Positions 35,459 to 47,757 are shown, counted from the stretch's first letter. The stretch is DNA of 64,000 bases from Patiria miniata (GCF_015706575.1 NW_024037057.1:5885203-5949202), one strand, 5' to 3'. The notes: a model not told the origin generated them from the sequence alone. Made by a program: numbers and translations.

Positions 35459-36240
35459 TGCAGCTAGTTATGTGAATAGAATTCTTAACCTACAAAAACG
35501 GGCATTGAGAGTTATTAATTCTGTTGACAGACTTGAACATTCAAATCCTCTTTTCTGTAAACATAAAACACTCAAGGTCAATGACATTTATTCACTTCAG
35601 CTTGGAGCCTTCATGCATCGTTTGAATAATAATTTACTTCCAAATCCCATAGCACAAATGTTCTGCAGAAACGAAACTATACATCACCATTTTACCCGAC
35701 AACGTAGAGAATTTCACTTTTCATTTGCAAGAACAACTGTTTATAAAAAGACAATTAGGCATGAAGGCCATATATATATAAGTACTGGAAGTCCTTACAT
35801 AAATCACTCCAGGGCACTCGTAGCCTTCTATTATTTAAATCCAAACTTAAATCGAATTTATTATCAAATTATAATAGCTCAGATTAATCTTCTTACTGGG
35901 TTACTACTCTGTATTTCTTTTTTTTTTCTTATCAGCAATATTATGTTTTTCCGTGTGTTATGTACAATTTAAAATGTACACGTTCAATTGTTTTTCATTT
36001 GTTTTTCATTAAATGTTTGTATTAATCCATGTTAAAGGGGATCTCTACTCGACAAGCTCCGCTTTTTGGGGATCCCCTTCCACCATCTCTAATTAGAAAA
36101 TAATGCGTCCAAAGTGTACAAATATATTTTGTAAAACAAGCTCAAACTTTATAATACCCAAAACTACAAGTATGTATTTATGCCTTGTCACATTATGAAA
36201 TGAGATGTGGTAAAAAGTAATAAAGAATGAATGAATGAAT
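35459..36240 (+). mobile_element. 5'-truncated LINE 3' end, copy 1
   Basis: The frame at 35472 reads MNRILNLQKRALRVINSVDR, then HKTLKVNDIYSLQLGAFMHR, NNNLLPNPIA and HHHFTRQRREFHF. This matches the C-terminal region after the reverse transcriptase in LINEs ('LQKRALRII...LxxLKxxDLYxLQ'). The element ends in a (GAAT)n tract at 36222-36241. It is inserted at CCTAGATTG; empty paralogous sites at about 18195, 26830 and 48740 read CCTAGATTGATTT. The copy at 40493-41165 occupies the same site, so insertion preceded that duplication. Confidence 0.8.
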
Positions 36241-38510
36241 GATTAGAATCTTATTTCCGTATTTTATTGAAACATGCGCCCAATTTATTATTATTTTTTT
36301 AATAATTTTTACAGTTAATGTTAAAAAGGTCGGTTGTTACTCAGTAACTGAAAAAAAAAATTAATAGGGAAAAACACAAAATGAGCACATACGACACCAG
36401 GATGTTTCTTTTCTTACTATACGGGGTGAGTAAAAAACACGAAACCCTTATGCTGGGACCATTGTTTTAGTGAAGTTCTGCATGTAGCCCTTCCAAAATC
36501 TAGGATATTAAAGCCCCTTGGTTGATAGAGGACTGATCTGAGTAGGCTCTGCACCGAGAGCAAAGGAAGAGAAAGAATCCTGCTGTAGGAAGCTGATCAA
36601 CTGAGATCCCTTCCTTACTAGTGCTGGCTTCAGCACGGCTGCGTCTTCACTCATCTCTAAGCATTCCTTGGCAGGGGTATGTGACTGTGACGTTTCAATA
36701 GAAAGAGGACTACAACATCACTGCCTCCACAATAATAACATATGCATCTTTCTGTATCCTTCATTGTTATTCAATCCTAAAATTACTGTTTTTGTACATA
36801 TCCTTTTTTTAATATTATGTATGACGAACACAACCAAAAACAACACTGTTTTTAATGTAATTGCAAAATTACAATTTAGGATAATGTAGGTTATGATCCT
36901 TCCAAACGTCGCATCGCACAATTGTTTTTTTTTCTTCATCCTTCTTATTAATACAGGAAGGGTGTATCAAGCTTCAAAAGGAAAGCAAATTAGCCAGCCG
37001 ACCTCAGCAAGCTCGGTGGTCGAGTGGTAAGACGTCTGCATTAGTAAGCAGGAGGTCGTGGGTTTGGTCTTTCCCTTTCGTTGGGGGAAATACATGGAAT
37101 GCATTTTTTTCCAACTGAGCAAGGCTAGGACAAGTACCATTAACTGAAGCCGGGTAATCAACTGTCGTCAATAGCCCCATGACAATAACAGCTAGGGATT
37201 CAACTATGCTCTAATTGCATCCCTGGATGCACAGAATGAAAGGCTATCGCCCTGCAGAAATCCATACAGATGCAAAGAAACCAACACAATACATTACCTC
37301 AGAAAAATCCCTCTTGGTATTGCACAATACATGCAGGGAAAGCACCGACATAGATGAAAGCGTGCGTCACTTTAACATGAATGTAGGAACACTTGTGTAC
37401 GCATTTCATATCCAAATAGAATATCGTGGGAATCATACATTTCAAGGCTCTCATATGGTAAATGTATTAGGTCATTGTTTCATTAATTTAATATAATAAC
37501 ATCTATTATTGTTATTAATCACTCTTTCAATTAATCGTTAAGGGGAATACCCAGTACAAGCTTCGGCTTTTTGTCTGACCTCCCCATGCTATTATTTAAG
37601 GTTCCGTTAAAATTTGCCCAAATTTACAGTATTCAACTTAACTTATAGTGTGGACATAAAATTGAAACTGAACCTGAACCTGAACCTAAAAAGCCCAAAT
37701 TCCAATATGATTTTTTACCATACTGTGCAAAGAATCTATTTAAACAATTGCACCCTCCACAAAAAGTGTCGTTTGCAGCTATTTAGCTACAAGGGAGTAA
37801 CCAAAAAAGCACTTTTAAAATCAAACATGCATACATGTACACATACATGGTAGTTCTATTTATAATACATTGTATAATGCTAAATGCAGCAACATGCAAC
37901 ATCTGTTGAAATGACAAGCCTGTTCAGTGTAGCAAGATATCCATCATGTCAAAAGTCTCAAGGCCAAATGCCTCAGAGTCTGTGGTCACCGAATGCAGCA
38001 GGATACAACTGTTGCAAGTGGCTGCACTGTTTTCAACTTCTTAAAGAATCCGACATTTTTCAGTAGAAAGAAGAAACCAAAGCAAAACAATACAAAATAA
38101 AATCAAACATAAGCTTATACTTAATAGTCTAAAGATTATGCTTAATAGTCTAAAGTAGGGCTAATGCTCAATGCTCAATGTTTATTAAACGAAGTCAGGA
38201 AATCAGATCGAGGATTTTGGGGGATGTTGAGAAGTTGTAGTCCACGAATTTCAAGAGGGATGTGGGGTGGGGGCTCAATTGTTTTAATCAACCTCAAGGT
38301 TGATGTTATGAGCAACGAATTGAGCTTTGCAATCATGTTTGAGTTTGCACAATTGGACATTGGGGATTGTTTTCAGTTATGTTTAAACAACACTGTTTAC
38401 TGTTTATATGAACTACAGAAAGCATAAGATCATGTGACCATAACAGATGGTTTTGACATTCACACAGGATACAAATTTCCTTATTGGCACACAGTCTCTA
38501 TAGCTGGCAC
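36241..38510. repeat. 2.27-kb duplicated block, copy 2
   Basis: Nearly identical to 18191-20470, including the truncated MITE (36424-36520) and the tRNA-like sequence (37011-37077). In copy 1 a dispanin gene follows; here it does not. Confidence 0.85.
37011..37077 (+). pseudogene. tRNA-like pseudogene or SINE head, copy 2
   Basis: GCTCGGTGGTCGAGTGGTAA has a slightly better box A than copy 1 (GGTCGAGTGG). The B-box region is still degenerate, so I do not expect a working tRNA. Confidence 0.4.
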
Positions 38511-39650
38511 ACATAATTCCCATTTGGTTTTCATTTGAAGCAGCAAAAGTGCTCAGTTTCTTAATCAGGGTGCATAACACCTAACCTGCAGAACCTTTAG
38601 TTCAGTAAGTACTACATATTTTGAGAAAACAGTGGCAACTCCATTGGCTTCGTATCGGATTCCGTTGCTAATGTATGTTATAAAAGCGAGCCAACATGCA
38701 CCCTCTTTGTGAAGCAACAGTCAGTGTTTGTTTTGTTTACAAGTATAGCATTTCAGTGTATCTTGTGAAAAATTTCACAAGGTATTTGATACCAGTCTAT
38801 CTACAGTTGCAGCAAGGTTTCTGTCATTAAATCGGCCGGTACTCTACATGAATTTGGAACGCTACGTAAATTTATAGCAAAGTGATCCGAAGATATGCAG
38901 GGTTATGTTACAGCATCAGGCTATACAACTGTGAGGCTGCACATCTATGATATTCACTTTCAAAGCATGCATGTATGTATACACATATAGATCTTTCAGA
39001 TATCAGCAATTACAGTGAATGCACAAGTAAAACAAGACGAGCAATATTTCTGAGAAAAAAAGTAATATTTTTCAGAACGAATTAAATGAAAATTTAGATT
39101 CATGCAGGAACAGGAAGTTTATTGCATACCAGTATTAAAGGATCCAATATCATTTTGCTTTATTAATTCAAAAGCAAACTTTGGTCCAGTAATTTTCCAC
39201 ACATGACAAACTGTGAGAAATCTACAATGTTCACAAAAGCCAAAAAAAGACTTGGACAGCTCCCAGGTAAGCTGTCACCTCGGGTACCCTTCCTTTCTAG
39301 TAACCTCTATGGAAATACAGTACTTACCTGTGTATTGCACAATACAGGGGAATCCCTGCTGATGAAATACTAGCAACAAACGTAGGTCATGTATACATTG
39401 ATAACCAAGGGACTATATACACAAACTACTTACAGGCAGCCAATGGGTATATTTTGACATGACTAGAACCCAGTGAGATATTAAAGGTAAACAAGTTTCC
39501 AATGCTTGCTGCATAAGATTGGTTGCATTTTTGTGCAATTATACTGTTCGCGACTTCTACATTATTCCGAAAAAAAAACATAAAGTGAAGAGATCCACCG
39601 ATGAAACACGTCCTGTTTTTCATTTCAGGAAATGATGATAGGCTTTTCTT
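38511..39650. other. Single-copy stretch; TATA-like motif, no gene recognised
   Basis: This sequence replaces the dispanin gene expected after the duplicated block. It has a TATA-like GTTATAAAAGCGAG at about 38678, but no long frame downstream on the plus strand. It may be the edge of an unrecognised element. Confidence 0.35.
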
Positions 39651-40009
39651 TTAGAGGGGTGGTGAACATTTGTGTAAGTTGGAGGAAACAATATATTCCA
39701 AATACCATATCTTGAGATAACTGTAAGTATTACTTGTACATGTACAAAAAAAGCGTTTGCAAACAAGTGCTACATGTATGGTCAACTGGGGCCAGTATTT
39801 GAAAAAAAGCCAATTTTTTTCCAACGCTGATCGGCCGGTCAGCGTTGGAAATTGATACAAAAATACCACTTTTCTTGAAATGACAGTATAACAGGTGCCA
39901 TGATTTTACAGGATGCTTTACACTTTCATTCACTAACAGTCCAGCAAGGTATTTCAAACTGATTTGGTAGTTTTATTTTTGATGTTTGCAAATTTTGTAT
40001 TTTCCCTTT

Positions 40010-40370
40010 AAAGAATGGGCAAACTAGAGCCCGCGGCACACCGCAAACAGAAGTCGATAGAATCGTACCCTCCATCGCCAGGCACCCTTTGTTGTCGATT
40101 ATGCAAATATGGACTAAACCACGCCACCGAAAACTCAAAATGGAGCTGAAAAGGGTGCACCCTTGCATTGATATTCCCATGGAGACTAGTGCTAAATGTG
40201 CATACTTCAAAAATCTGTTTTAAAATACTCGGAACTCTCACAGGTATTTAAGCTGCACAGAAAAATGATGATCATCGTGTCAGCTTTCATTTACTTTTTA
40301 TTTTTTGGTGGGTTGACCATTGACTTTTCGAGGAATTCTCACCCAAAGATGACGACCCCTAAAGAAGCCA
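40010..40370. repeat. Conserved 350-bp array block, copy 4
   Basis: Almost identical to copy 3 (34975-35335). The identity extends upstream (GGCCAGTATTTGAAAAAAAG near 39790 and 34752) and downstream through the LINE, so the two belong to one recent duplication. Confidence 0.75.
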
Positions 40371-40492
40371 TCTGGAACGATCCCTCCACAACTGACATCA
40401 TGGCAAAATGGTGCCACTTTGAGCTCAATTGCATCCAAAATGCTCAGAATTGAAAGCCCAATATGCCACAAATAATACACATCCCTAGATTG

Positions 40493-41165
40493 TGCAGCTA
40501 GTTATGTGAATAGAATTCTTAACCTACAAAAACGGGCATTGAGAGTTATTAATTCTGTCGACAGACTTGAACATTCAAATCCTCTTTTCTGTAAACATAA
40601 AACGCTCAAGGTCAATGACATTTATTCACTTCAGCGTGGAGCCTTCATGCATCGTTTGAATAATAATTTACTTCCAAATCCCATTGCACAAATGTTCTGC
40701 AGAAACGAAACTATACATCACCATTTTACCCGACAACGTAGAGAATTTCACTTTTCATTTGCAAAAAGACAATTAGGCATGAAGGCCCTATATATTAGTA
40801 CTGGAAGTCCTTACATAAATCACTCCAGGGCACTCGTAGCCTTCCATTATTTAAATCCAAACTTAAATCGAATTTACTATCAAATTATAATAGCTCAGAT
40901 TAATCTTCTTATTGGGTTACTACTCTGTATTTCTTTTTTTTCTGATCAGCAATATTATGTTTTTCCGTGTGTTATGTACAATTTAAAATTAATACGTTCG
41001 ATTGTTTTTCATTTGTTTTTCATTAAATGTTTGTATTAATTACAAATATATTTTGTAAAACAAGCTCAAACTTTATAATACCCAAAACTACAAGTATGTA
41101 TTTATGCCTTGTCACATAATGAAATGAGATGTGGTAAAAATAATAAAGAATGAATGAATGAATGA
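40493..41165 (+). mobile_element. 5'-truncated LINE 3' end, copy 2
   Basis: Same insertion as at 35459-36240. It lacks about 30 bp of the frame (HFSFAKRQLGMKA in place of the longer version) and about 70 bp of 3' sequence, and ends in (GAAT)n at 41148-41165. Confidence 0.8.
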
Positions 41166-41341
41166 TTTGAATCTTATATCCGTATTTTATTGAAACATGC
41201 GCCAAATTTATTATTTTTTTTAAAATAATTTTTACAGTTAATGTTAAAAAGGTCGGTTGTTACTCAGTAACTGAAGAATCAATTAATAAAAAAACACAAA
41301 ATGAGCACATACGACACCAGGATGTTTCTTTTCTTACTATA

Positions 41342-41795
41342 CGGGGTGAGTAAAAAACACGAAACCCTTATGCTGGGACCATTGTTTTAGTGAAGTTCTG
41401 CATATGTAGCACTTTCAAAATCTAGGATATGAAAGCCCCTTTCATAAGCTTTCTTTTGGTACAAGAATCACTCAAATCACTCATGTACTTTTCAAGTTAC
41501 GTAATTTTATACACAACCGCCGTTTTAAGGCTCTGTCCGCGGATCACAAAAAGGTCAGTGTTGTTTCAGCAAAACGAAAAGAAATCACATAGAGATGTGT
41601 GTGAATTGTTTTCGTTTTGCTGAAGGAACATAATCCTTTTTGTGATCCACGGATTAATTTTATTCAATTAATTTCCATTAATGAAATTGGCTTTCCAGCC
41701 ATTATTATTTTTTGGTGCAACATATTTGTTTAAATATGAAATACATATTTTAATATTTTTTTGGTTTGGGTTTCGTGTTTGTTTCACTCACCCTG
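41342..41795. mobile_element. CAGGGTGAGT foldback MITE, 454 bp
   Basis: CGGGGTGAGTAAAAAACACG to GTTTCACTCACCCTG with TA at both flanks. Orthologous to 27011-27461. Confidence 0.85.
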
Positions 41796-41997
41796 TACAT
41801 GTATATAGTACATTAACAATAATGTTGTGCATATCATTGATTATTGTTATGTTTCCCTGAAGATTGTAAGGCCCCCCCCCCCCAAAAAAAAAAAAACACC
41901 CAAAAAACAAGGAAACTAATAAAGGTACAGACTGAATTCAATACTGGACAAACTCAAGCTAAATTTACGATTACAATCGGTGTTATTTTATTCAATA

Positions 41998-42148
41998 GAC
42001 CGCTTGCAGACGCGTTCGATAATCGACGCGCGAAGGCGCACGACGCCATGTTGTGGGACAAGCGCATATCTATCCATGCACATTTTGTCCCACAACATAG
42101 CGTCGCGCACCTTCGCGCGTCAATTATCGAACGCGTCTGCAAGCGGTC
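41998..42148. mobile_element. 151-bp MITE, near-perfect palindrome, TA insertion
   Basis: The terminal repeats begin GACCGCTTGCAGACGCGTTC and extend about 40 bp. Flanking TA is at 41996-41997 and 42149-42150. The paralogous empty sites at about 27650 and 49584 read TTCAATATTGGC, proving insertion after those units separated. Confidence 0.9.
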
Positions 42149-42718
42149 TATATGGCAAATTCAGATTAATACCTATATACACATTTATTTAAAGAATAAC
42201 AATTTGCAATTATATATCATTGAACATTGGGTAAAATACAATATTTTGTAAAGAATATTATTATTTCAAGTATGAAACTTATCGCATAAGGGTTCTGACA
42301 AAATTAACAATGGTCTTAAAGTAGAAAATACCCTTTTGAAAAATTATATATATATATATAAAACAATTACCTATTTAATACAAATGTATCGAAAAATATG
42401 CATACAGATTCTCACGGACGAATAAATATTTGGTAAACAAATCTGCGTTGGCCTTTACAGTATTCTATACGGAGATTTTTATTTTCTTTCCTTATACCTG
42501 CAACTCCTCATTTCGATCAGAACGCTTCACATTTATCCCACAAGTAAGTTACCGAATTATTGTCAAAAGCTCTGAGTTGGGTTAAAGATCTTGTTGGTAC
42601 TATTAAAACGTCCTCTGGGTTGCTGTCATTTTAAGAAGAATTCAAAAAAGGTGAGGGCTTTCAAACGATCCGTCAAGTTGACTCTGGTTGGAATTAAGTT
42701 TCTACACTGTATAAAATA

Positions 42719-43226
42719 CAGGGTGAGTAAAAAAAAAACCCACGAGACCTAAATGTCGGGACCATTGTTTTAGTGAAGTTCTTCATGAAGCACTTTCCAA
42801 AATCTAGGATATGAAAGCCCAATTTATAGGCTTTCTTTTAGTACAAGAATCATTCAAATCATTCATGTACTTTTCGAGTTTTAAACACAACTACCACTTT
42901 AAAGTTCTGTCTATGGATCACAAAAAAAAGGATTGCGTTCTTTCAGCAAAACAAAAACAATTCACACACATCCCTATGTGATTTGTTTTCGTTTTGCTGA
43001 AAGAACACTGAACTTTTTTTGTGATCCGTGGACAGAACCTTAAAACGGTGATTGTGTTTAAAACTCCGTATCTTAAAAAGTACATAAGTGATTCGAATAG
43101 TTTTTGTACTAAAAGAAAGCTTATGAATTGGGCCTTTTATATCCTAGATTTTGAAAGTGCTACATGCAGAACTTTACTAAAACAATGGTCCCGACAGTTG
43201 GGCTTCGTTTTTTTTTACTCACCCTG
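42719..43226. mobile_element. CAGGGTGAGT foldback MITE, 508 bp
   Basis: Orthologous to 28224-28726, with TA flanks (42717-42718, 43227-43228) and mirrored halves. Confidence 0.9.
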
Positions 43227-43838
43227 TATAGGGCAAATAAATCGTTGGGCTAGATACAAACAACGCATGTAAAGCAAGTTTGCCCAATAGTTGAACTTGT
43301 TTACTATTCGTACATAGTAGGTGGAATAATCAGCACATTTCGCCATCTTTTTTTGTTTACAGTGTATACACGAAATCGCCTTTCGTGATATCAAAAGCTT
43401 ATGCATATGCATATGCATGGTATGTACTATTTTCTCGGGGACAAAACATGAAGTGTCTTAACTGAGTTGAAAACGACTACATGTTATAGGTTTTGAACAT
43501 TTAACAGTTTAGATTTTGAACAGTCTTCTTTAAACTTCCAGTTGTGTTGTTGGAATTAAAACCAGCAACATGAATGAAAAGCTTTATAATATATGCCTTT
43601 ATATTCGCATACCACCAGCCACTGTACTGGCCTTTTAGAGTGTTAATTAGCGGTGAGAATGATCTGCACAATAACACTTAACATGTATCCCAAAAGTAAC
43701 ATAACGAATAAGTATAATAAAAAAAACCTTGCTTGCTGTCATTTGAGAAGAAATGTGTAATGAATTTCTAACGACTGGTCAATAGGGAATTCTATAGACG
43801 AAATCACATTTCGTGATATAAAGAATGTGCGTGGCTTA

Positions 43839-43844
43839 TTTATT
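43839..43844 (-). terminator. Polyadenylation signal of D3
   Basis: AATAAA on the minus strand about 53 bp beyond the D3 stop; a second overlaps it at 43844-43849. Confidence 0.45.
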
Positions 43845-43896
43845 TTATTTTTTTTTCGAGAAAAACAAAGCTTCACCGAGTTGGAAATGTCTACAG

Positions 43897-46372
43897 TTAC
43901 TTATTACCCATCATATAGATTACTACAATGACCACAGAGATAACGACCGTTACTAAGACACACACAACAATCGGAATAGTTTTCGAGGTACGCCGTGCAC
44001 CGTCGTTGCCTCCACCATGCTCACGTGTGCTCGTCTATAGAAGAAAACAAAAATAGCCAAAATTAAGACGGAAATTTTACCCAAGTATTTTAACTTGCAT
44101 GCCCAATATTAATGATTATATAACTGACATGCAGATCCTTGTCATTTGATTAGTGGAACTCACATCACGTGTCATTCGTTATTGCTCCCATTAAACGCCA
44201 TGAGACATACTTTTGAACAGTGTTATTAGGATCATCATTCTTTTGCGGTATATTTGTGTGCAGTTAATGTATGCTGATGTGCGCGTTCCAAAGAGTTTGC
44301 GCTACAACGTTAGGTTCAAACATTTTTCCTGAAGGGGTGGTTTGGAAGAGGGAAATACATTTTCTACCAATTTTGTATTGAAATAAAAGAAACAAAATCA
44401 AATGGCAAGGATCTAGTCAGTTATATAAAACAAATATTGAGTGGCTTTAAATTTTGAAATGGAGGAATATTATCGCTTGGTAAAATTTGGACTTTTCCCG
44501 TTCACTATACTGCCTCGTGAAATGGAAAAGTCCAGAATTTACCTTGGCATAATGTTCCTCCCAATCCACGCTTAGCCACACAATGTTTGTATAATGGCCT
44601 ATTATGAGCTAATAGATTTTGTTTATATAGAGCGATCCGAATTGGGAGCGCACCGCTCGAGGTCATGAAAACGAGGTTGTCTACCCTCAAATTGTACGAT
44701 AAAACCTACCTGAGACGACATGGTCAGGCTTAAAAGCGTTCCAAACGGGGCTGGAAGGCAACAACCCAGTGCAGTTCCAGCTACCTCTGCGTAAGGATTT
44801 GTGGTGTCGACAGGGCTGCGAACATTTACTACACAGGGCGCCACCTGTAAATGGCAAACGAGAATGCACGTTTTAGATCAGCCTATTTCGTACGTTACGA
44901 CGACTTCACAATAATGTTCATGGCAGGAATTTCTCTGAGGAACATATACTTCGTGCAACTTTCTACTCCTCTTAAAGGCATGAAAAAAATATTTCACATG
45001 ATCCCCTATGAAATTGTATTGAAAATTGCACTTCGTTAAACATTAAACATGTAATCTTTTTTTTTGGACAACTGAGGGCGCTGTTGCTTGATGTCACTAC
45101 CAGCTTTGATGTTACGTCAGAAAGACGCTGTTCAGTTTTTCTGGGATTTCTGTTCAGATTGTGACCCCTAACAGTTTTTTCTTATTATAAATGTGTGTAA
45201 AGTTCGCTCACTGGTTTACGGCAATGCACCGGCACAACAACGAATCACCAAATAAGAGGATATTTACGATAGCAACACATCCAAAATTCTGGTAACTTTT
45301 GGTGCTGAAATAGCTGTAACATTGAGGTTTTCTGCCTGAAATGACATCACACTTTTACTCGTGAATACAGTTTAGTCAAGATGTGAACATGAACACTTTC
45401 GAAGGTGCCGATTAGAAAATCGTGTGCAAAGTCAACGGGATTTAGGATAGAACAAGAAGAAGAAAAAAAAGAAGAAAAAAAGAAAAATAGAAGTAAAAAG
45501 TATGGCTTTTCCGCCATTGATGGCGAACAAACAAATTACATTGCATAAACACTCTTAACTTCCTAACAGACTGAAGTTGAGCTATAATTAAGTAGGGCCT
45601 ACTTACATTCGCGTAAAATTGCTGAGGCTGAGAGTAACTGGTCGGTGTGCCACCTAGAGGTCCGCCGAAGTTAGGTGGTGGGGGCGGAGCATAAACTTGC
45701 CCCGCTGGGAGCCCAGCAATGGGATGGGGCGTGGCATCATTCTCAAACCGTGTGTAACCTGAAAGACACAATTAAAAGAAGGAATCCGTAAGTGACGGTT
45801 CCTGCGTGGAGTAAAATATCAGGAAATTGTCGTATGACCGACAAGAATGCAAATTCTTTTGCTTTTGTCGTAGTTGCTTTGCTGCATGGTCGATGGTTGT
45901 AGTAAGTGTGTGTTTTTTTTGCGGTTTTTTGCGGCTTTTTTAACATGCATTACACAACACACGGGACCTACGGCTTCACGTCCCATCCGAAGGACGAAGC
46001 AATAATGGTAAAGCGCCTTGCTCAGGAGCGCAAGCACCGTGTTCCCACGGTCAGGATTTGAACCCGTGTACCACGGCACACGAGTCGAACACCGTAACCA
46101 TTGGACCACAACAACCCACATTCCGGAAAGAATGTTGCAACCTGACGATGCTTGTTTTCTTCATAATCTCAATGAAGTTCAGTCATTGCAAAAATGATGA
46201 TAAAACATGAATCTGGGACTGCAAAAAGAATTCAATTTTGTTAGGAAGTGCTTAGAGAATTTTCTTGACTCTCCATATACTTTGTACACAACCGCTAAAG
46301 TAGTGTCAGGTTGTAACATTCTTTCCCCAATTCCTCCATGATCAGACGAAGTTAGTCCTTACCTGTTGCCAT
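43897..46372 (-). CDS. D3: dispanin/CD225-like protein, 144 aa
   Basis: Exons 46372-46363, 45758-45607, 44844-44710 and 44034-43897, with phases 1, 0, 0. The N-terminus keeps MATGYTRFEND and PPPPPNFGG (no PPxY). The first CD225 half matches D2 (TALGCCLPAPFG) but ends SLTMSSQ where D2 has SLIMCCA, so both cysteines became serine. Exon 4 reads EHGGGNDGARRTSK, then a Val/Ile-rich segment (PIVVCVLVTVVISVVIVVIY) and MMGNK. Fewer than half its residues match D2, although the adjoining intron is about 98% identical. Intron 1 has a truncated SINE. The start codon overlaps the stop of an upstream open frame (TAATG). Confidence 0.8.
45942..46118 (-). mobile_element. Truncated tRNA-derived SINE in D3 intron 1
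   Basis: Only the tRNA head and the first part of the body are present; it breaks at GTAATGCATGTTA on the minus strand and joins the triplet tract. The break shows a deletion relative to D1/D2. Confidence 0.8.
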
Positions 46373-46664
46373 TATGTCAGCCTCAAGTTCAGTGATCTCA
46401 AGACAAAAATCCAACCATAAAGAGCATAGACGTAGCACTCCTTGTCCGGTGCGCTGCAGTCTGGTTTATGGTAGGCCAATACACCCAGCAAGTTGCTTTT
46501 AATCCTACGATTCGTCACTGCTATTTTCGTCACGTAGGTCATAGCTATACATAGGTTAACAGTAGGTATTGTGAGATGTAGGTATTCAGATCCAGTGCAG
46601 GTGTTGTGACCCGCCAGACATAAAAAACCAGACCTTTTCTTGTTCGGTTGATTTTTTGGCATTA

Positions 46665-47030
46665 GGCCATAAAAAATAATAATATTCGGTCTCTGGTCAG
46701 ACCGAAGTTCCGGAATTGACGCGGGGACGCGGCTTTTTTTTTTTTCTTCAAGCTTGGATTGTACAGACAAGGTGGGGTACTATTTTGCTTTTTTGGTGTC
46801 ATGTTCATTGGTGTCCTCCATAATTTGCCTTGGTGCTCTCGATCATTTGCCTTGGTGCAATTTCCCATTCCTTGGTGCTCTTTGGTAAGAAAAATTGAGG
46901 AGGTGCGGCAATAGAGGGCGCTGTTGGAGCTACCGCGGAACATTTTGGGAAAAAAAAAAGATCGACGCACATGATTAAAATCGACGCGCGCGCTGACCAG
47001 AGACCGACTTATTTTTTTATTTTTTTGGCC
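46665..47030. mobile_element. Harbinger-like MITE, 366 bp, TTA duplication
   Basis: Ends GGCCATAAAAAATAATAA... and ...TTTTTTTGGCC share about 37 bp of terminal repeat including CGGTCTCTGGTCAG. TTA flanks both sides (46662-46664, 47031-47033). The D2 unit at about 32749 has the empty site GCATTATACATA. A three-base TTA/TWA target and GGCC ends are typical of PIF/Harbinger elements. Confidence 0.85.
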
Positions 47031-47033
47031 TTA

Positions 47034-47640
47034 TACATAGGCACGTACGAATTTTATCCAAGTGCACTTCCGCCTGAAAAGTACACAGTCAATGAGACTT
47101 TGTACATAACCCTCAAACCAGACACAAGTCCATAGCATTACAGAAGGAGAAATCAACAGCCTCATCAATGCAAAAGCAGGACAATTACAAACTTCGAGTT
47201 GTCACAATTTTGGAAATAGGCCAAATGCCACAAATGAAACATGATTTCTGTTTTTCTTAAATGTCTGCGTTTTATTGATACATTAAGAAGCTTTTATTTT
47301 GCGATTTTTTTTTAACAATGTTCAACATTTGGGCAGTTATCTAAACTAAAATTAAATAATTAATGAGTACACAAAAACATCTTAATTTGACTGAGTCATC
47401 CGATTTCCACTACGACATAAAGTTTGATGAACCAGTTTTTTTGGTAATCAATTATATTGTAGCAACCAACTTTTATATTTCTTTTGGTGGAAATTATTAA
47501 CTTTAAACCATTTAAAGCCTTATTAAAAAAATGACGGCTGAAGTATGCCTGCTTAAATAGTCTGGCACCACTGAACAGTTAACAATTAATTAAATACATT
47601 CAGGGAACTCAACAAAAATGGCTAAATTATTGTGCAATAA
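47034..47640. repeat. Shared 5' flank of the D2/D3/D4 units; no gene
   Basis: Phrases CATAGCATTACAGAAGGAGA and GGAAATAGGCCAAATGCCAC recur at 32800-33230 and 53580-54070. Probably upstream regulatory or spacer DNA. Confidence 0.6.
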
Positions 47641-47749
47641 GGTTCATATACTATAGTCCCTACTTCATGTACGTTGCTATGTCTGGGGAATTTTCAAGGC
47701 AGTTGTCAGAACTGCGCTGTCGTGCTCTGTACTCGTAAGCACGGGACAC

Positions 47750-47757
47750 TGACGTCA
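47750..47757. promoter_or_regulatory. CRE-type palindrome TGACGTCA
   Basis: A perfect CREB/ATF consensus about 1.4 kb upstream of the D3 start. It is also present at 54409-54416, 1.2 kb upstream of the D4 start, in the same sequence context (CACGGGACAC before it). Confidence 0.35.

Noticed and set aside
37011-37077. Possible functional tRNA-Leu gene
   Set aside because: Box A is fair but the T-arm/B box is degenerate and the anticodon loop is irregular.
41844-42251. 135-codon frame over the 42.0-kb MITE
   Set aside because: The frame exists only because of the MITE insertion; paralogous units without it have no such frame.
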